Source: JACRCT01 sp049841135
GTDB taxonomy: Bacteria > Myxococcota > Myxococcia > Myxococcales > UBA5297
DNA length: 64,000 nt
Direction of reading: 5' to 3'
NCBI GenBank assembly: GCA_049841135.1
Contig: JASGHK010000005.1
Span: 930,001-994,000, forward strand
Shown here one piece after another: positions 17,900 through 26,618 of this stretch. Numbering within the stretch: the stretch's first letter is position 1; the number at the start of each line of letters is the position of its first letter. The notes beneath the pieces were generated by a model that saw only the letters and a list, made by a program, of their open reading frames with translations, was not told the origin of the DNA and searched no databases. Both the position numbers and the translations under genes were made by a program.

Positions 17900-18148
17900 G
17901 CGAGGACGTCGTCGAACAGCCCCTGTGCCGAAGCTTCTTGGTCGGGGCCGCAAGAGGATGAGGAGAATCCCGAACCCGAGGCAGACGACGCCGTGGGCCG
18001 GCTGGGTGGCGCAGCTGCAGCCGGTGGGCGCGCCCTCGGGTGTTCCGACTCGCCTGGGGCGACCGGGGTCCAGTGCCGCCGCTACCTCGCCGGAATCAGG
18101 CCTTGGTGCCTCGCTGAGTCGGGGAGTCCGCGGCGGCAGCGGGTCGGT
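17900..18148 (-). other. Intergenic stretch with a MYXO-CTERM-like remnant
   Basis: No start codon opens this frame (the preceding stop is at 18149-18151), but within 17940-18025 the minus strand reads PEGAPTGCSCATQPAHGVV then CLGFGILLILLRPRPRS. This is the Gly-Cys, hydrophobic, Arg arrangement of a MYXO-CTERM sorting tail, without an upstream protein and without a stop right after the Arg run. It is best read as a decayed gene end or chance. The rest of 17793-18201 shows nothing I can assign. Confidence 0.25.
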
Positions 18149-18201
18149 TCATGTCACAAAGTAGCTGCCTATCTTTAGCAGGGTCGCTCCACCGCTCGGC
18201 T

Positions 18202-20107
18202 TCACCCCATGGCATCCCCGCCCAGCTCCACCGCCACCAGCCGCTGCTCCTCTTGGATCCCCTTGAGCCGCGCGCTGAACGGACGCAGCCGCTCTCGCTC
18301 CAGCAGCCCCCGCACCGTCGGGTCCTGCGCGCTCGCCTCCATCAGAACTACCTCGCTCGCGTGGGCCTCGCCCTGCAGCCTGGCGCTGACGTTCACCGTC
18401 GTCCCGAAGTAGTCGAGCCGTCCGTTGGCGCGCACCGCCATGCACGGCCCGGCGTGGACGCCCACCTTCACCCCGACTCGCTCGCTCGCGAACCGGGCGT
18501 CGTGGTCGCGCACCATCTGCAGCCCAGCCGAGACCGCCTGCGACAGCGACGGGAAGCTCGCCATCACCGCGTCGCCCATCGTCTTCACCAGCGCGCCGCC
18601 GTGCGCCTCGACCGCCTTCTCGGCGACCCGGAAGTGGTCCTCCACCAGCGCGAAGGCCTTGGCGTCCCCCACCCGCTCGTAGAGCGCGGTGCTCCCGGTC
18701 AGGTCGCTAAAGAGCAGCGCCACGCTGCCCACCTTCAGCTCCACGCCGCGCGCCGGCGCCTCGGTGGCGAACAGGCTCGAGAACTCCGGCAGCGAAGCGA
18801 TCGTCGTCCCCAGCACCGCGTCGGCGGACCAGCCGGTGCGCTCGATCAGCAGCGCCGCTTCGTCGCCGGTGCGGTTCTCCACCACCAGCTTCGTCTCCGG
18901 CCCCGACGCCTTGCTTTGGGCCTGGATTTCCAACCGGTCGGCCTCGATGACGACCTTCAGGACCTCCGGTGGTCCGCCCTCCGGCAGCGTCACGGTCTGC
19001 GTGCGGCGGACCCACAGCGTCCGCAGCAGAAGCTCACCCTTGGGCAGGCGCAGCGTCCGCTCGACGGTCGCGCCGGCCGCCGGCCGCAGCTGGCCCCAGA
19101 CGTGCAGCAGGAACGCCGGGCTCGAGGCGCACCAGAGCGTGGGGCTGACCTCGCGCACCGCGGGGTTGCAGCAGAAGACCGCCTCGACGTGGCGGGCGAA
19201 GTCGATCTCGAAGTCCACCTCGCAGGCGGCGCAGTGCGCGGTCGGGCTCAGCTCCGCCAGGCCCTGCACGATGCGCGCGCCGACCTTGCACTGCGGACAG
19301 TTGACCTGCCAGCTCAGGTCCAGCACCCCCGCCTCGGTCGCGCGCAGGAACGAGCGCAGCACGTCGCGGCGGTCGGCGCCCCAGGTGCGCGCCAGCTCGA
19401 AGGGCCGAATCTGCGCGACCTCGTCGTCCGGGCGCTCGCGGACCAGCGACGCGAGCCTGCCGACGATCGTCGGCGACGCGCTCCGAATCGCCGCGAGCCG
19501 CGCACCCAGCTGCGCTTCGTTCACCTGCGAGCGCGGCCCCGAGGCGAAGCTCGACGTAGGCGCCCGAGAGCAGGCGGCGCGCCGCGACCACCGCCGGCTC
19601 GGTCGCCTCTGCTATCCCCTCTTCTTGCGTCCCATAGGTCCCATGCGTCCCATTCGTCCCACGCGCCCGCGCGAGCAGCTGGCCCAGGGCCTCGAAGTAC
19701 CTGGGGAGCCCGAAGGCGAAGCGCTGCTTCTGCAACAGCCCGACCGCCCACGGCGCCTCGACCCACGCCCGGACCAGGACTTCCGTCCCACTGCTGGTCT
19801 CCGTGAGCTCGAGGTCGACGCCCGCCACGTTGGCCGGCCCCTTGCGAAAGCGCCGCACCGCGTTCAGGAAGTAGCCCTCGGCCCACTCGTAGGGCGGCTC
19901 GAGCCACTCGAGGGACAGGCCGAGCTCGGTCGCCCGCGCGAGGCGCAGGTTCTTGGCGCCGTCGCGGAACCACTGGTAGCGCGCGGGGGCGAGGCCCAAC
20001 GCCCGGTCGAGCCGGTTGCTGTCGGCGGCCACCGCCCACACCACGGACCGAGGCGCAGCGAAGACGCGACGCAGCTCCACCTGCTGCCGTTGCCGGTCGT
20101 TGGACAT
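18202..20107 (-). CDS. Adenylate/guanylate cyclase with DUF5939-like N-terminus (frameshifted)
   Basis: Class III nucleotide cyclase. The N-terminal half (starting MSNDRQRQQVELRRVFAAPR) is a START-like/DUF5939 region followed by a Cys-containing module (VNCPQCKVG, HCAACEVDF). The C-terminal half is the cyclase domain with LLFSDLTGSTALYERVGDAK and VKTMGDAVMASF (metal-binding Asp residues), then VKVGVHAGP. The two halves are in different frames; the break is at 19546-19552, where GAGCTC is expected and an extra base is present. With it removed the frame is continuous (VELASGPRSQVNEAQL), 634 residues. The linker is encoded by a 9-base tandem repeat (19626-19661). Confidence 0.85.
19626..19661 (-). 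repeat. 9-base tandem repeat, locus 3 (inside cyclase gene)
   Basis: Four units; on the minus strand TGGGACGAA, TGGGACGCA, TGGGACCTA, TGGGACGCA. Read in frame as GTNGTHGTYGTQ in the linker between the START-like region and the remainder of the cyclase protein. Confidence 0.75.
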
Positions 20108-20164
20108 GCGTCATCCTAACGGGCGGCGCGGTGGCCGGCTTCCTTGCCCTGGCTCGCCGGGCGC

Positions 20165-20209
20165 ATGGACGAGATGGACGGCATGGACGCAATAGACGCG
20201 ATGGAAGGG
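20165..20209 (+). repeat. 9-base tandem repeat, locus 4
   Basis: Five units: ATGGACGAG, ATGGACGGC, ATGGACGCA, ATAGACGCG, ATGGAAGGG. It lies in the divergent intergenic region between the cyclase gene (start 20107) and the gene at 20303. It supplies in-frame ATG codons upstream of 20303, which makes an over-long start call likely. Confidence 0.75.
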
Positions 20210-20302
20210 GATGGCTGGCCGGGGCGGGCCGGGGCGCTTTCTTGCTGGGCTCGCTCCCAGGCCGTTGTCGTCCACGGCGCGGTGTGGCCGAATGCTTCGG
20301 CC

Positions 20303-21580
20303 ATGGCGCACGACCCCTCCGAGTCCCTGAAGCAGAGCCTGCAGCGGATGTCCCAAGCGCTGGAGACGCGCCAGCCACGCAAGGCCTCCACCATCACCGT
20401 CTCGCCGGGCCTCGTCGCCCGCCGCGGGCCCGACCTGCGCGCGCTGAGCACCGCCGCCGGCGCCGGCGCGCTGGGCGTCGCCGCTGCTGCGACCGGGCTC
20501 TGGTGGCTGCTCATCCCGGCCGGGGCGCTGGGGCTCTTCGCCGGCATGTTCTTCGGCCAGCACTGGGCGCGGCCCATGCTCACCCGCGGCGGGACGCGCG
20601 CCCACGTCGGCATGGGCGCCTCGGTCGCCGGCGACGCCGTCGTCGAGCCCGGCGCCGCCATCGAGATGGGCGCCAGCGTCGAGTCCGGTGCCATCGTCCG
20701 CGCAGGCGCCGTCGTGCGCTGGGGCGCCGTGGTGCGGGCCGGCGCGGTGATCGAGCCCGGCGCCGTCGTCTCGTGGGGCGCCTGCGTCGGCGAGCGCGCG
20801 GTCGTCGGCGCCAACGCCTCGGTCGGCCCCGGCGCGGACATCGCGGCCGGCGCGCGCGTCCTGCCCGACACCCTCATCTGGCCCGGCGCGGAGGTCTCGG
20901 CGCCATCAGGTGCGTCCCTGCCTGCCGCCTCGGCTACCTCGTCCACCGCTGCCGCTTCACCCGCCCTGCCCGCGACCGACCCGCGCCTCGAGCGCGTGCG
21001 CTCGGCCTGCGACCGGCTCCTCGCCGAGCTCGCGGCGGCGCCGGAAGCGGCCCGCAGCTTCCTGGGCGACCCGGAGGGAACCGTCCGGGCGCTGCGCACC
21101 TCCTGCGAGAGCCTCTTCGAGCGCGAGCGGGCGCTGCGCGCGGAGTCGGCGCCGGACGCGCTGGCCCGGCTGGAGAAGGAGCGGGAGGCGCTCGCGAAGC
21201 AGGCCCAGTCCGCGAGCGACGAGGCCGTGCGCCGCTCGCTCTCGGGTGCGCTCGCCGCCATCGACGAGCAGAAGCGGCAGCGAGAGGCGCTGCGCCGTCA
21301 CGCGGAGCGGCTGGAGGCCGAGCAGACGCGGCTGCTCTACACGATCGAAGGCCTGGCGGCGCAGGTCGTGCGGCTGCGCACCGCGGGGGTGGAAGCAGGC
21401 GCGGCCCCGGCTGGCGAGGTGGAGACGAGCGTGGCGCAGCTGCGCGACGAGCTGGAGGCCATCGCCGATGCGCTCGAGGCCGTCCACCGGCCCGAGGCCG
21501 AGCGCGTCATGGAGCGCATCTCCGAGCCGGCGCCGGAGGGCACCAACTCCTCCTCCGAGAAGACGCGCGAGCGGAGCTGA
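20303..21580 (+). CDS. Membrane-anchored left-handed beta-helix protein with coiled coil
   Basis: 425-residue protein of unknown function. After a short N-terminus it has two close hydrophobic segments (about residues 50-85: GALGVAAAATGLWWLLIPAG). About fifteen hexapeptide-like units follow (GASVAGDAVVEPGAAIEMGA ... GAVIEPGAVVSWGACVGERA, about residues 100-200), the pattern of a left-handed beta helix as in acyltransferases. I see no acyltransferase His motif. An Ala/Ser linker and a long charged coiled coil (about 230-400) complete it. Start ATG 20303 is chosen because upstream ATGs belong to a tandem repeat. Confidence 0.65.
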   Translation: MAHDPSESLKQSLQRMSQALETRQPRKASTITVSPGLVARRGPDLRALSTAAGAGALGVAAAATGLWWLLIPAGALGLFAGMFFGQHWARPMLTRGGTRAHVGMGASVAGDAVVEPGAAIEMGASVESGAIVRAGAVVRWGAVVRAGAVIEPGAVVSWGACVGERAVVGANASVGPGADIAAGARVLPDTLIWPGAEVSAPSGASLPAASATSSTAAASPALPATDPRLERVRSACDRLLAELAAAPEAARSFLGDPEGTVRALRTSCESLFERERALRAESAPDALARLEKEREALAKQAQSASDEAVRRSLSGALAAIDEQKRQREALRRHAERLEAEQTRLLYTIEGLAAQVVRLRTAGVEAGAAPAGEVETSVAQLRDELEAIADALEAVHRPEAERVMERISEPAPEGTNSSSEKTRERS

Positions 21581-21614
21581 CGGACGGCTGGACCTGCAGC
21601 TCCAAGTCTTTTGG

Positions 21615-21908
21615 CTATCGCATCAACTGGCGCGCAGTCGGACGCGGCGAAGCCTTCCCCCCGGCTCGCGCCTCGAGGTAGCGCTTCATTTCCGGCCACG
21701 CGATGGCCCTGCCGGACGCGACGATGGCTGCCCAGCGCGTCCCCGCGGAGCGCTCGAAGTCGTCGCGCCTCTCCTCCCGGTCGAGCTTCTCGGCGATCGC
21801 CTGAAGAATGAAGGTGCGAGGGGTGGCTCCCGACAGCTTCGCCGCTCTCGAGATCCTGGCCTTCAGGCGCTTGGACAACCGGAGGGTGGTCGTCGACGTC
21901 ACGGTCAT
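21615..21908 (-). CDS. Ribbon-helix-helix protein, orphan antitoxin-like
   Basis: 97-residue protein starting MTVTSTTTLRLSKRLKARIS, a ribbon-helix-helix DNA-binding N-terminus like CopG/RelB-type antitoxins: the TTTLRLSKRL strand, then helices ARISRAAKLSGATPRTFIL. In such modules a toxin gene usually follows directly; here only about 35 bases separate its end from the tail of the opposite-strand gene at 21580, so no toxin is present. It may be a solitary regulator or a remnant. Start ATG 21908 chosen over a 54-base extension. Confidence 0.65.
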   Translation of the reverse strand: MTVTSTTTLRLSKRLKARISRAAKLSGATPRTFILQAIAEKLDREERRDDFERSAGTRWAAIVASGRAIAWPEMKRYLEARAGGKASPRPTARQLMR

Positions 21909-22047
21909 GCTCCCGTCTGCAGCGCCGCGAGGTGCATGCGAGACCGCACTGCCAGCGCGCACCGATGCAGGCTGCTCCTTGCTCGACCCAACCTCATCAC
22001 TGCACAGGGCCGAAGGAGGCCCGCGCGCTCACGCTTGCGGCTCGGGC

Positions 22048-22782
22048 CTACTTCACCGAGAACGCTCGCTCCTCGACGGGCCCAGGCGGCGGCGGGTCGC
22101 CCTTGCGCGGGTCATAGGTCTCGCTGCAGCGCACCCAGAGCCGCCCTGCACACGGGTCGACCAGGATCAGCTCGCAGTAGCTCTCCTCGACGGTCAGGCA
22201 TTCCCAGGGATCGCCGCAGTAGTTCCAGAAGGCCCGGACCGTCTGGTACGGCGGAGGCTTGCCAGCCACGGGCGCTATCGCGCCGGGGCTCATGTGGTTC
22301 GTGAGCGCGGGCGCGAGCTTGCCCCTCGCCTCGTCTGCAGCAACGACGGTCTGGGCCACCTGCTCCAGGAACGCCGGCTGGCTCCCGCCACCGCCGACGT
22401 CGCTCTGGGTCTGGCAGACGTGGGCCGTGCGCTCGCAGCCGAGGAGCGGCTCCGCCTTAGGGGGCTCGCACCACGTTCCCTTGATGTCGTGAACCCCGAT
22501 GTACGTGGCCCAGTTGTAGGCGGCGTGGGCGCGCGTCGTCGCGTCGCCGAAGCGGATGGCGCGCAGCGTCGCGGCCCTGCCCTCCTCGCGGTGGCCGCGC
22601 TTGAACTCGCAGAGGCCTAGGTCGGACCAGGCCGCGCCGTTGGTCGGCTTGGCTTCGGCGACCTTGCGGAAGAGGGGGCAGGCCTCGTCGTACTTCCCCG
22701 CGCGGAAGAGCTTGAGCGCATCAGGCTTGGGCGCCGTGGGAGCGGCCGCCAAGCCGGCGAGGAGGAGCAGGAGCATCGGCAT
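22048..22782 (-). CDS. Exported TPR protein
   Basis: 244-residue protein with a signal peptide (MPMLLLLLAGLAAAPTAP). A TPR-like helix set follows: ALKLFRAGKYDEACPLFRKV, then AWSDLGLCEFKRGHREEGR. The C-terminal half has several Cys residues (CEPP, CERTAHVC, YCGDPWECLTVEESYC, DPCAGRLWVRC), likely disulfide-bonded in the periplasm. Function unknown. Confidence 0.65.
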   Translation of the reverse strand: MPMLLLLLAGLAAAPTAPKPDALKLFRAGKYDEACPLFRKVAEAKPTNGAAWSDLGLCEFKRGHREEGRAATLRAIRFGDATTRAHAAYNWATYIGVHDIKGTWCEPPKAEPLLGCERTAHVCQTQSDVGGGGSQPAFLEQVAQTVVAADEARGKLAPALTNHMSPGAIAPVAGKPPPYQTVRAFWNYCGDPWECLTVEESYCELILVDPCAGRLWVRCSETYDPRKGDPPPPGPVEERAFSVK

Positions 22783-22864
22783 GCGGCGGACTCGGCTTTC
22801 GTCCTTCGAGAAGGCGCGGCGCTTCGCGCCACTCGCCGAATTTGAGTCGTACCGACCTTCGAGA

Positions 22865-23365
22865 TCAGTCGGCGACGTTCAGGGCAGTTCGCTCCCTGCA
22901 GTCCAGCCCATTCAGCTCGGCCAGTGCACGCGCGTAGCGCTCATCGCTCACGAAGTAGACGTACCTGTCGTCGGAGAACTCCGACAACCTCAGCTTCCGA
23001 AACTGTCGGCGGCGGGCAAGGTGCGTCACGAGCCATCCGACAGCGACGAGCAGCCACACGCCGTAGGGCCAGCGGTCCTCGACGGCGATCGACGCCAGGA
23101 TGGCCAGGAGGATGCCTCCGAGCATGCCAACCGCGAACGTCCAGACGAGAACCCGGCTCTTCTTGAACCAGCTTTCGCACCTCTCGCACGCTGGCAGCTC
23201 GACGCGGACCGTCTTCGAGTGTCCCTTGTCCAAGGGCAGGTTCGGGTCCGCGACGATGGCGGAGAAGGACTGGACGAAGCGCCTTCCGGCGCTGCGTGCT
23301 CCGCAGTACGGGCAACGCTCCGGAAACTCGGAGAGCGGGACGACGGAGTCGATCAAGTAGTGCAT
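22865..23365 (-). CDS. Small membrane protein with N-terminal zinc-ribbon-like motif
   Basis: 166-residue protein starting at ATG 23365 with MHYLIDSVVPLSEFPERCPY. CPYC and, about 45 residues later, CERC form a possible zinc ribbon. Two adjacent hydrophobic segments follow (VLVWTFAVGMLGGILLAILA and PYGVWLLVAVGWLVTHLA), then a charged C-terminus. It lies 11 bases after the CYTH gene on the same strand. No function assigned. Confidence 0.6.
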   Translation of the reverse strand: MHYLIDSVVPLSEFPERCPYCGARSAGRRFVQSFSAIVADPNLPLDKGHSKTVRVELPACERCESWFKKSRVLVWTFAVGMLGGILLAILASIAVEDRWPYGVWLLVAVGWLVTHLARRRQFRKLRLSEFSDDRYVYFVSDERYARALAELNGLDCRERTALNVAD

Positions 23366-23376
23366 GAAAGGTCTCG

Positions 23377-23844
23377 CTACCGCCCCCACGTCGAGTACGG
23401 CTGCTCCGCGAGCATCGAGTTGGCGTAGCGGCGGTCGTGGCTGACCTCTTCGCCGACCCACTCCGGCTTCTCGAACGCCTCGTCCTCGCTCGCGAGCTCG
23501 ATCTCCGCGACGACCAGCCCGGCGTTCTCGGCCAGGAACTCGTCGACCTCCCACACGTGCCTGCCCACCGTGATCCGCCGCCGGCGCTTCTCGATCTGCG
23601 GGCGGGCGCAGAGCGTGTCGAGCAGCTCCCGCGCGTCCTCGACCGGGATGCCGTACTCGAACTCGCTGCGCCCGATCCCCTGCGTCGGCCCCTTGATGGT
23701 GAGGAACCCCTTCTGCCCGGCGATGCGCACCCGCACCGTGGCGCCGGTGGTTCGCAGGTAGCCCTGCCGGTAGTCCACCGCGGGCGCGAGGCTCTTCCAC
23801 GCCTCGCCCTTCACCAGGAACTTGCGCTCGATCTCTCGGCCCAC
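23377..23844 (-). CDS. CYTH-domain phosphohydrolase (adenylate cyclase IV/ThTPase-like)
   Basis: 155-residue CYTH protein. It opens with the diagnostic ExExK signature: MGREIERKFLVKG at a GTG start (23844). The tunnel residues follow in alternating charged strands (TVRVRIAGQKGFLTIKG, EKRRRRITVGRHVWEVDEFL, LVVAEIELASEDE). The family hydrolyses tri- and polyphosphates in a metal-dependent way; the natural substrate here cannot be told from sequence. It lies 25 bases after the Rrf2 gene on the same strand. Confidence 0.85.
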   Translation of the reverse strand: MGREIERKFLVKGEAWKSLAPAVDYRQGYLRTTGATVRVRIAGQKGFLTIKGPTQGIGRSEFEYGIPVEDARELLDTLCARPQIEKRRRRITVGRHVWEVDEFLAENAGLVVAEIELASEDEAFEKPEWVGEEVSHDRRYANSMLAEQPYSTWGR

Positions 23845-23869
23845 GGCGCTCCCTCCACGGTCCAGCGTC

Positions 23870-24340
23870 TCAGCGGCGCTTGCGGACCGCCGGCTTCGGC
23901 GTGCTTGCCTTCGCCTTGCCCTGCTCCCGGAACGCCCCCAGCGCCGTCTGCTTGAGGATGGCCAGCGCGCGCTCGTGCAGGGCGAGGATGTCGTCGTGAA
24001 GGGGGCAATTCGAGCTGGCTGTGCACAGCCGCCGCTGGAACGGGCAGATGGTGGCCTCGCTCCAGCGCTCGAGCGGCGCCACCACGTCGTAGAGCGTGAT
24101 CTCCTCCGGCGGGCGGGCCAGCCGGTAGCCGCCGCCCCGCCCGCGCGCGCCGGTCACCAGCCCGCGCGAGGAGAGCTGCACCAGCAGCTTGGCGACGAAC
24201 GGCGCCGGCAGGCCCTTGCGCTCGGCGATCTCCTGGGCACGCAGCGCGCCATGGCTCTCGTCCTCCGTCCACGCCTCGGCCAGCGCGGTCACAGCCGTCA
24301 CCGCGGCGGCGGCGGTCCGGCTCAGAAGAAGCGATTCCAT
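23870..24340 (-). CDS. Rrf2-family [Fe-S] transcriptional regulator
   Basis: 156-residue Rrf2 protein with an N-terminal winged helix (QEIAERKGLPAPFVAKLLVQ, GGGYRLARPPEEITLYDVV). A three-cysteine cluster motif CPFQRRLCTASSNCPLHD sits where IscR/NsrR bind their Fe-S cluster. The family senses NO, redox or Fe-S status. It is the last gene of the tetrahaem cytochrome-nrfC-nrfD operon, three bases after nrfD, so it probably regulates nitrate or nitric-oxide-responsive expression here. A candidate operator is at 27263-27290. Confidence 0.85.
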   Translation of the reverse strand: MESLLLSRTAAAAVTAVTALAEAWTEDESHGALRAQEIAERKGLPAPFVAKLLVQLSSRGLVTGARGRGGGYRLARPPEEITLYDVVAPLERWSEATICPFQRRLCTASSNCPLHDDILALHERALAILKQTALGAFREQGKAKASTPKPAVRKRR

Positions 24341-24343
24341 ACC

Positions 24344-25624
24344 TCAGGCCTCATGCTCGTGCCCCTTGGAGAGAATGGGGGCGGCAATCTTGATCGCCAG
24401 CGTGTAGAGGAGCAACCCGAAAGCCCAGATCCCGGCCGTCACCCGCCACTCGGTCAGGCTGGGCTGGTACTCGACGATCTCGTGCAGCGTGCTGGGGATG
24501 AAGCCGGGGACGACCAGGCCCATCCCCTTCTCGATCCAGACGCCGACGAAGGTCAGCGAGCAGGCCGTCACCATCACCGCCGGCCGCTCGCGGACGTTGG
24601 GCAGGTAGAGCAGCCCTGCGGACAGCACGTTGAGGCCGACCGCCGTCCAGATCCACGGGACCAGCCCGTGGTGCCCGTGCAGCCCCATGAAGAGGTAGTG
24701 CGCCGAGGCGGTGTGGGCGCCCCCGCCGTAGAACTCGGTGAAGACCTCGCTGAGCACCATGAAGAGGTTGAGCAGCACCGTGACCTTGAGGATGCCCACC
24801 AGGACGTTCACGGGGCGCCCGGTCAGCTCCAGCCCGGCGAAGCGCTTGGCCACGTGCATCGCCACCACCAGGAAGGCCGGCCCGGAGACGAAGGCCGAGG
24901 CCAGGAAGCGCGGCGCCAGCAGCGCCGAGTTCCACAGCGGCCGGCCGCCCAGGCCCGAGTAGAGGAACGCGGTGACGGTGTGGATGGAGATGGCCCAGGC
25001 GATGGAGAGGAAGACGAACGGCACGTACCAGCGCGGGTTGGGCCTGCGCCCCAGGAAGTGGGTGTAGAGCAGGTAGCCGCAGACGTGGAGGTTGAGCAGC
25101 AGGTAGCCGTTGAGGACGAGGACGTCCCACGCCAGCATCGAGAACGGCCAGTTGAACTGCCCCAGCCCCGGCACCAGGTGCCAGAAGCGGTCCGGGCGGC
25201 CCAGGTCCACCAGCACGAAGAGCATGGCCATCACGATGGCCGCCACCGCCAGCATCTCGCCGACGATGACCACCGCGTGCATCTTGCGGTCGCCGTAGAC
25301 GTAGGCGGGGATGACCATCATCACCCCGCCGGCGGCCACCCCGACCATGAAGGTGAAGTTGGCGATGTACAGGCCCCAGGAGACGTGGTCGGTCATCCCG
25401 GTGACGGTCATGCCCTGCGCCATCTGCTGCGCCCAGGCGTTGGCGCCGACCAGGGCCATGGCGGTGAGCGCGGTCATCCAGACGTAGAAGAGCGGGGACC
25501 CGTCGGTGGAGAGCGCGAGCAGCCGCAGCAGGAAGCGCGGGTACGAGGACCAGTGGCGCTCCGGCCGCGGCGCGGCGGCGGGCGGCGGCAGCGGGTGGGG
25601 TCCGGCGGCGGCGGGCAGGTCCAT
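24344..25624 (-). CDS. nrfD: NrfD-type integral membrane quinol dehydrogenase subunit
   Basis: 426-residue polytopic membrane protein of the NrfD/PsrC family with about nine hydrophobic helices. The family signature VLVDLGRPDRFWH is present, with FGLLLYTLAIK near the C-terminus. It oxidises menaquinol and passes electrons to its NrfC-type partner. The ATG at 25624 lies just after the corrected nrfC stop (25630). In the uncorrected sequence the two genes appear fused, an artefact of the nrfC frameshift. Together with NrfC it is the likely electron entry to the divergent Nap system. Confidence 0.88.
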   Translation of the reverse strand: MDLPAAAGPHPLPPPAAAPRPERHWSSYPRFLLRLLALSTDGSPLFYVWMTALTAMALVGANAWAQQMAQGMTVTGMTDHVSWGLYIANFTFMVGVAAGGVMMVIPAYVYGDRKMHAVVIVGEMLAVAAIVMAMLFVLVDLGRPDRFWHLVPGLGQFNWPFSMLAWDVLVLNGYLLLNLHVCGYLLYTHFLGRRPNPRWYVPFVFLSIAWAISIHTVTAFLYSGLGGRPLWNSALLAPRFLASAFVSGPAFLVVAMHVAKRFAGLELTGRPVNVLVGILKVTVLLNLFMVLSEVFTEFYGGGAHTASAHYLFMGLHGHHGLVPWIWTAVGLNVLSAGLLYLPNVRERPAVMVTACSLTFVGVWIEKGMGLVVPGFIPSTLHEIVEYQPSLTEWRVTAGIWAFGLLLYTLAIKIAAPILSKGHEHEA

Positions 25625-25629
25625 GGCGT

Positions 25630-26560
25630 TCACTCGGACAGGAAGTAGAAGAAGCTCGGCTCGGTCCCCACGTCCTCCTTGAGGACGTAGATGCGCCGAT
25701 TCGCCAGCACCCAGCGGATCTCCGACTGCGGATTCGAGCAGGTTGCCGAAGACGCGGGCGCCCGCGGGGCAGGCCTCCAGGCACGCCGGCAGCCGGCCCT
25801 CGCGGGTGCGGTGCAGGCAGAAGGTGCACTTCTCCATCACCCCCTGCGGGCGCAGCCGGTTGGAGAGGTAGCCCTGGTCGGGGTTGACCTCGCCGGCGGG
25901 GACGCGCGCCTTGGCGAAGTTGAAGCGCCGGGCGTGGTACGGGCAGGCCGCCTCGCAGTAGCGGCAGCCGATGCACCACTCGTAGTCGATGACCACCGGC
26001 CCGTCCTTCTCCTTCCAGGTCGCCTTGACCGGACAGACCGAGACGCAGGCGGGCTTGCGGCACTGGTGGCACTGCACCGGCATGTAGCGCTTGCCCGGCG
26101 CGGGGACCGGGTGGTCGTAGTCGGCGGTGGCCTTGGCCAGGTCCAGCGAGTCGCGCGGCATCTCCAGCACGCGGATGTAGGAGCCGTGGGTGGCGCGGTC
26201 GTGGTTGTTCTCGCGGTGGCAGGCCTCGGCGCACTGGCGGCAGCCGACGCAGACCGAGAGGTTGAGCGCGTAGCCGAACTCGACCTCCGGCGCGGGCTGC
26301 GGATCGCGGATGGTCACCTTGGCGCCGTACTCGCGCAGCGCCCGTGCCTCGAGCCGGGCGAAGACCGCCTTCTTGTCGTCCGCGGAGAGCTCCTTGTAGT
26401 GCTTCTGCAGGAAGGCCTCGAGCTCCACGCCGCTGCCGAACTCGCGCATCGGCGCGAGCGCGCGCACGAACGCGGTGGCCACCGCCCCGGCGCCGGCGAC
26501 CTTGAGCAGGTTCCGGCGCGACAGGCCGCCCTCCGCCGTCTTCTCGTTGCCGTCCGCCAT
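25630..26560 (-). CDS. nrfC: NrfC-type ferredoxin subunit, Tat-exported (one frameshift in this assembly)
   Basis: Periplasmic iron-sulfur subunit with a twin-arginine signal (SRRNLLKVAGAGAVATAF). Four cluster-binding groups follow: CVGCRQCAEACHREN, CHQCRKPACVSVCPVK, CIGCRYCEAACPYH and CTFCLHRTREGRLPACLEAC. The frame slips at 25731-25735, where the sequence reads GATTC instead of GATC. Removing one base gives FGNLLDPQSEIRWVLANRRI and a normal end (FFYFLSE) at 25630, 309 residues. It carries electrons from NrfD to periplasmic cytochromes. Confidence 0.85.
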
Positions 26561-26618
26561 TCGCCGCTCCTTGCCTCGCCGACTGCCGACCGCCGACCGC
26601 CGACGGGCTCTGCCTTCC

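Noticed and set aside
24344..26560. A natural NrfC-NrfD fusion of 738 residues
   Set aside because: The join lies between a normal NrfC core and a normal NrfD start and reads as nonsense (GDPLGAGESAHLRPQGG). Removing one base at GATTC 25731-25735 gives two ordinary proteins with a proper stop and start.
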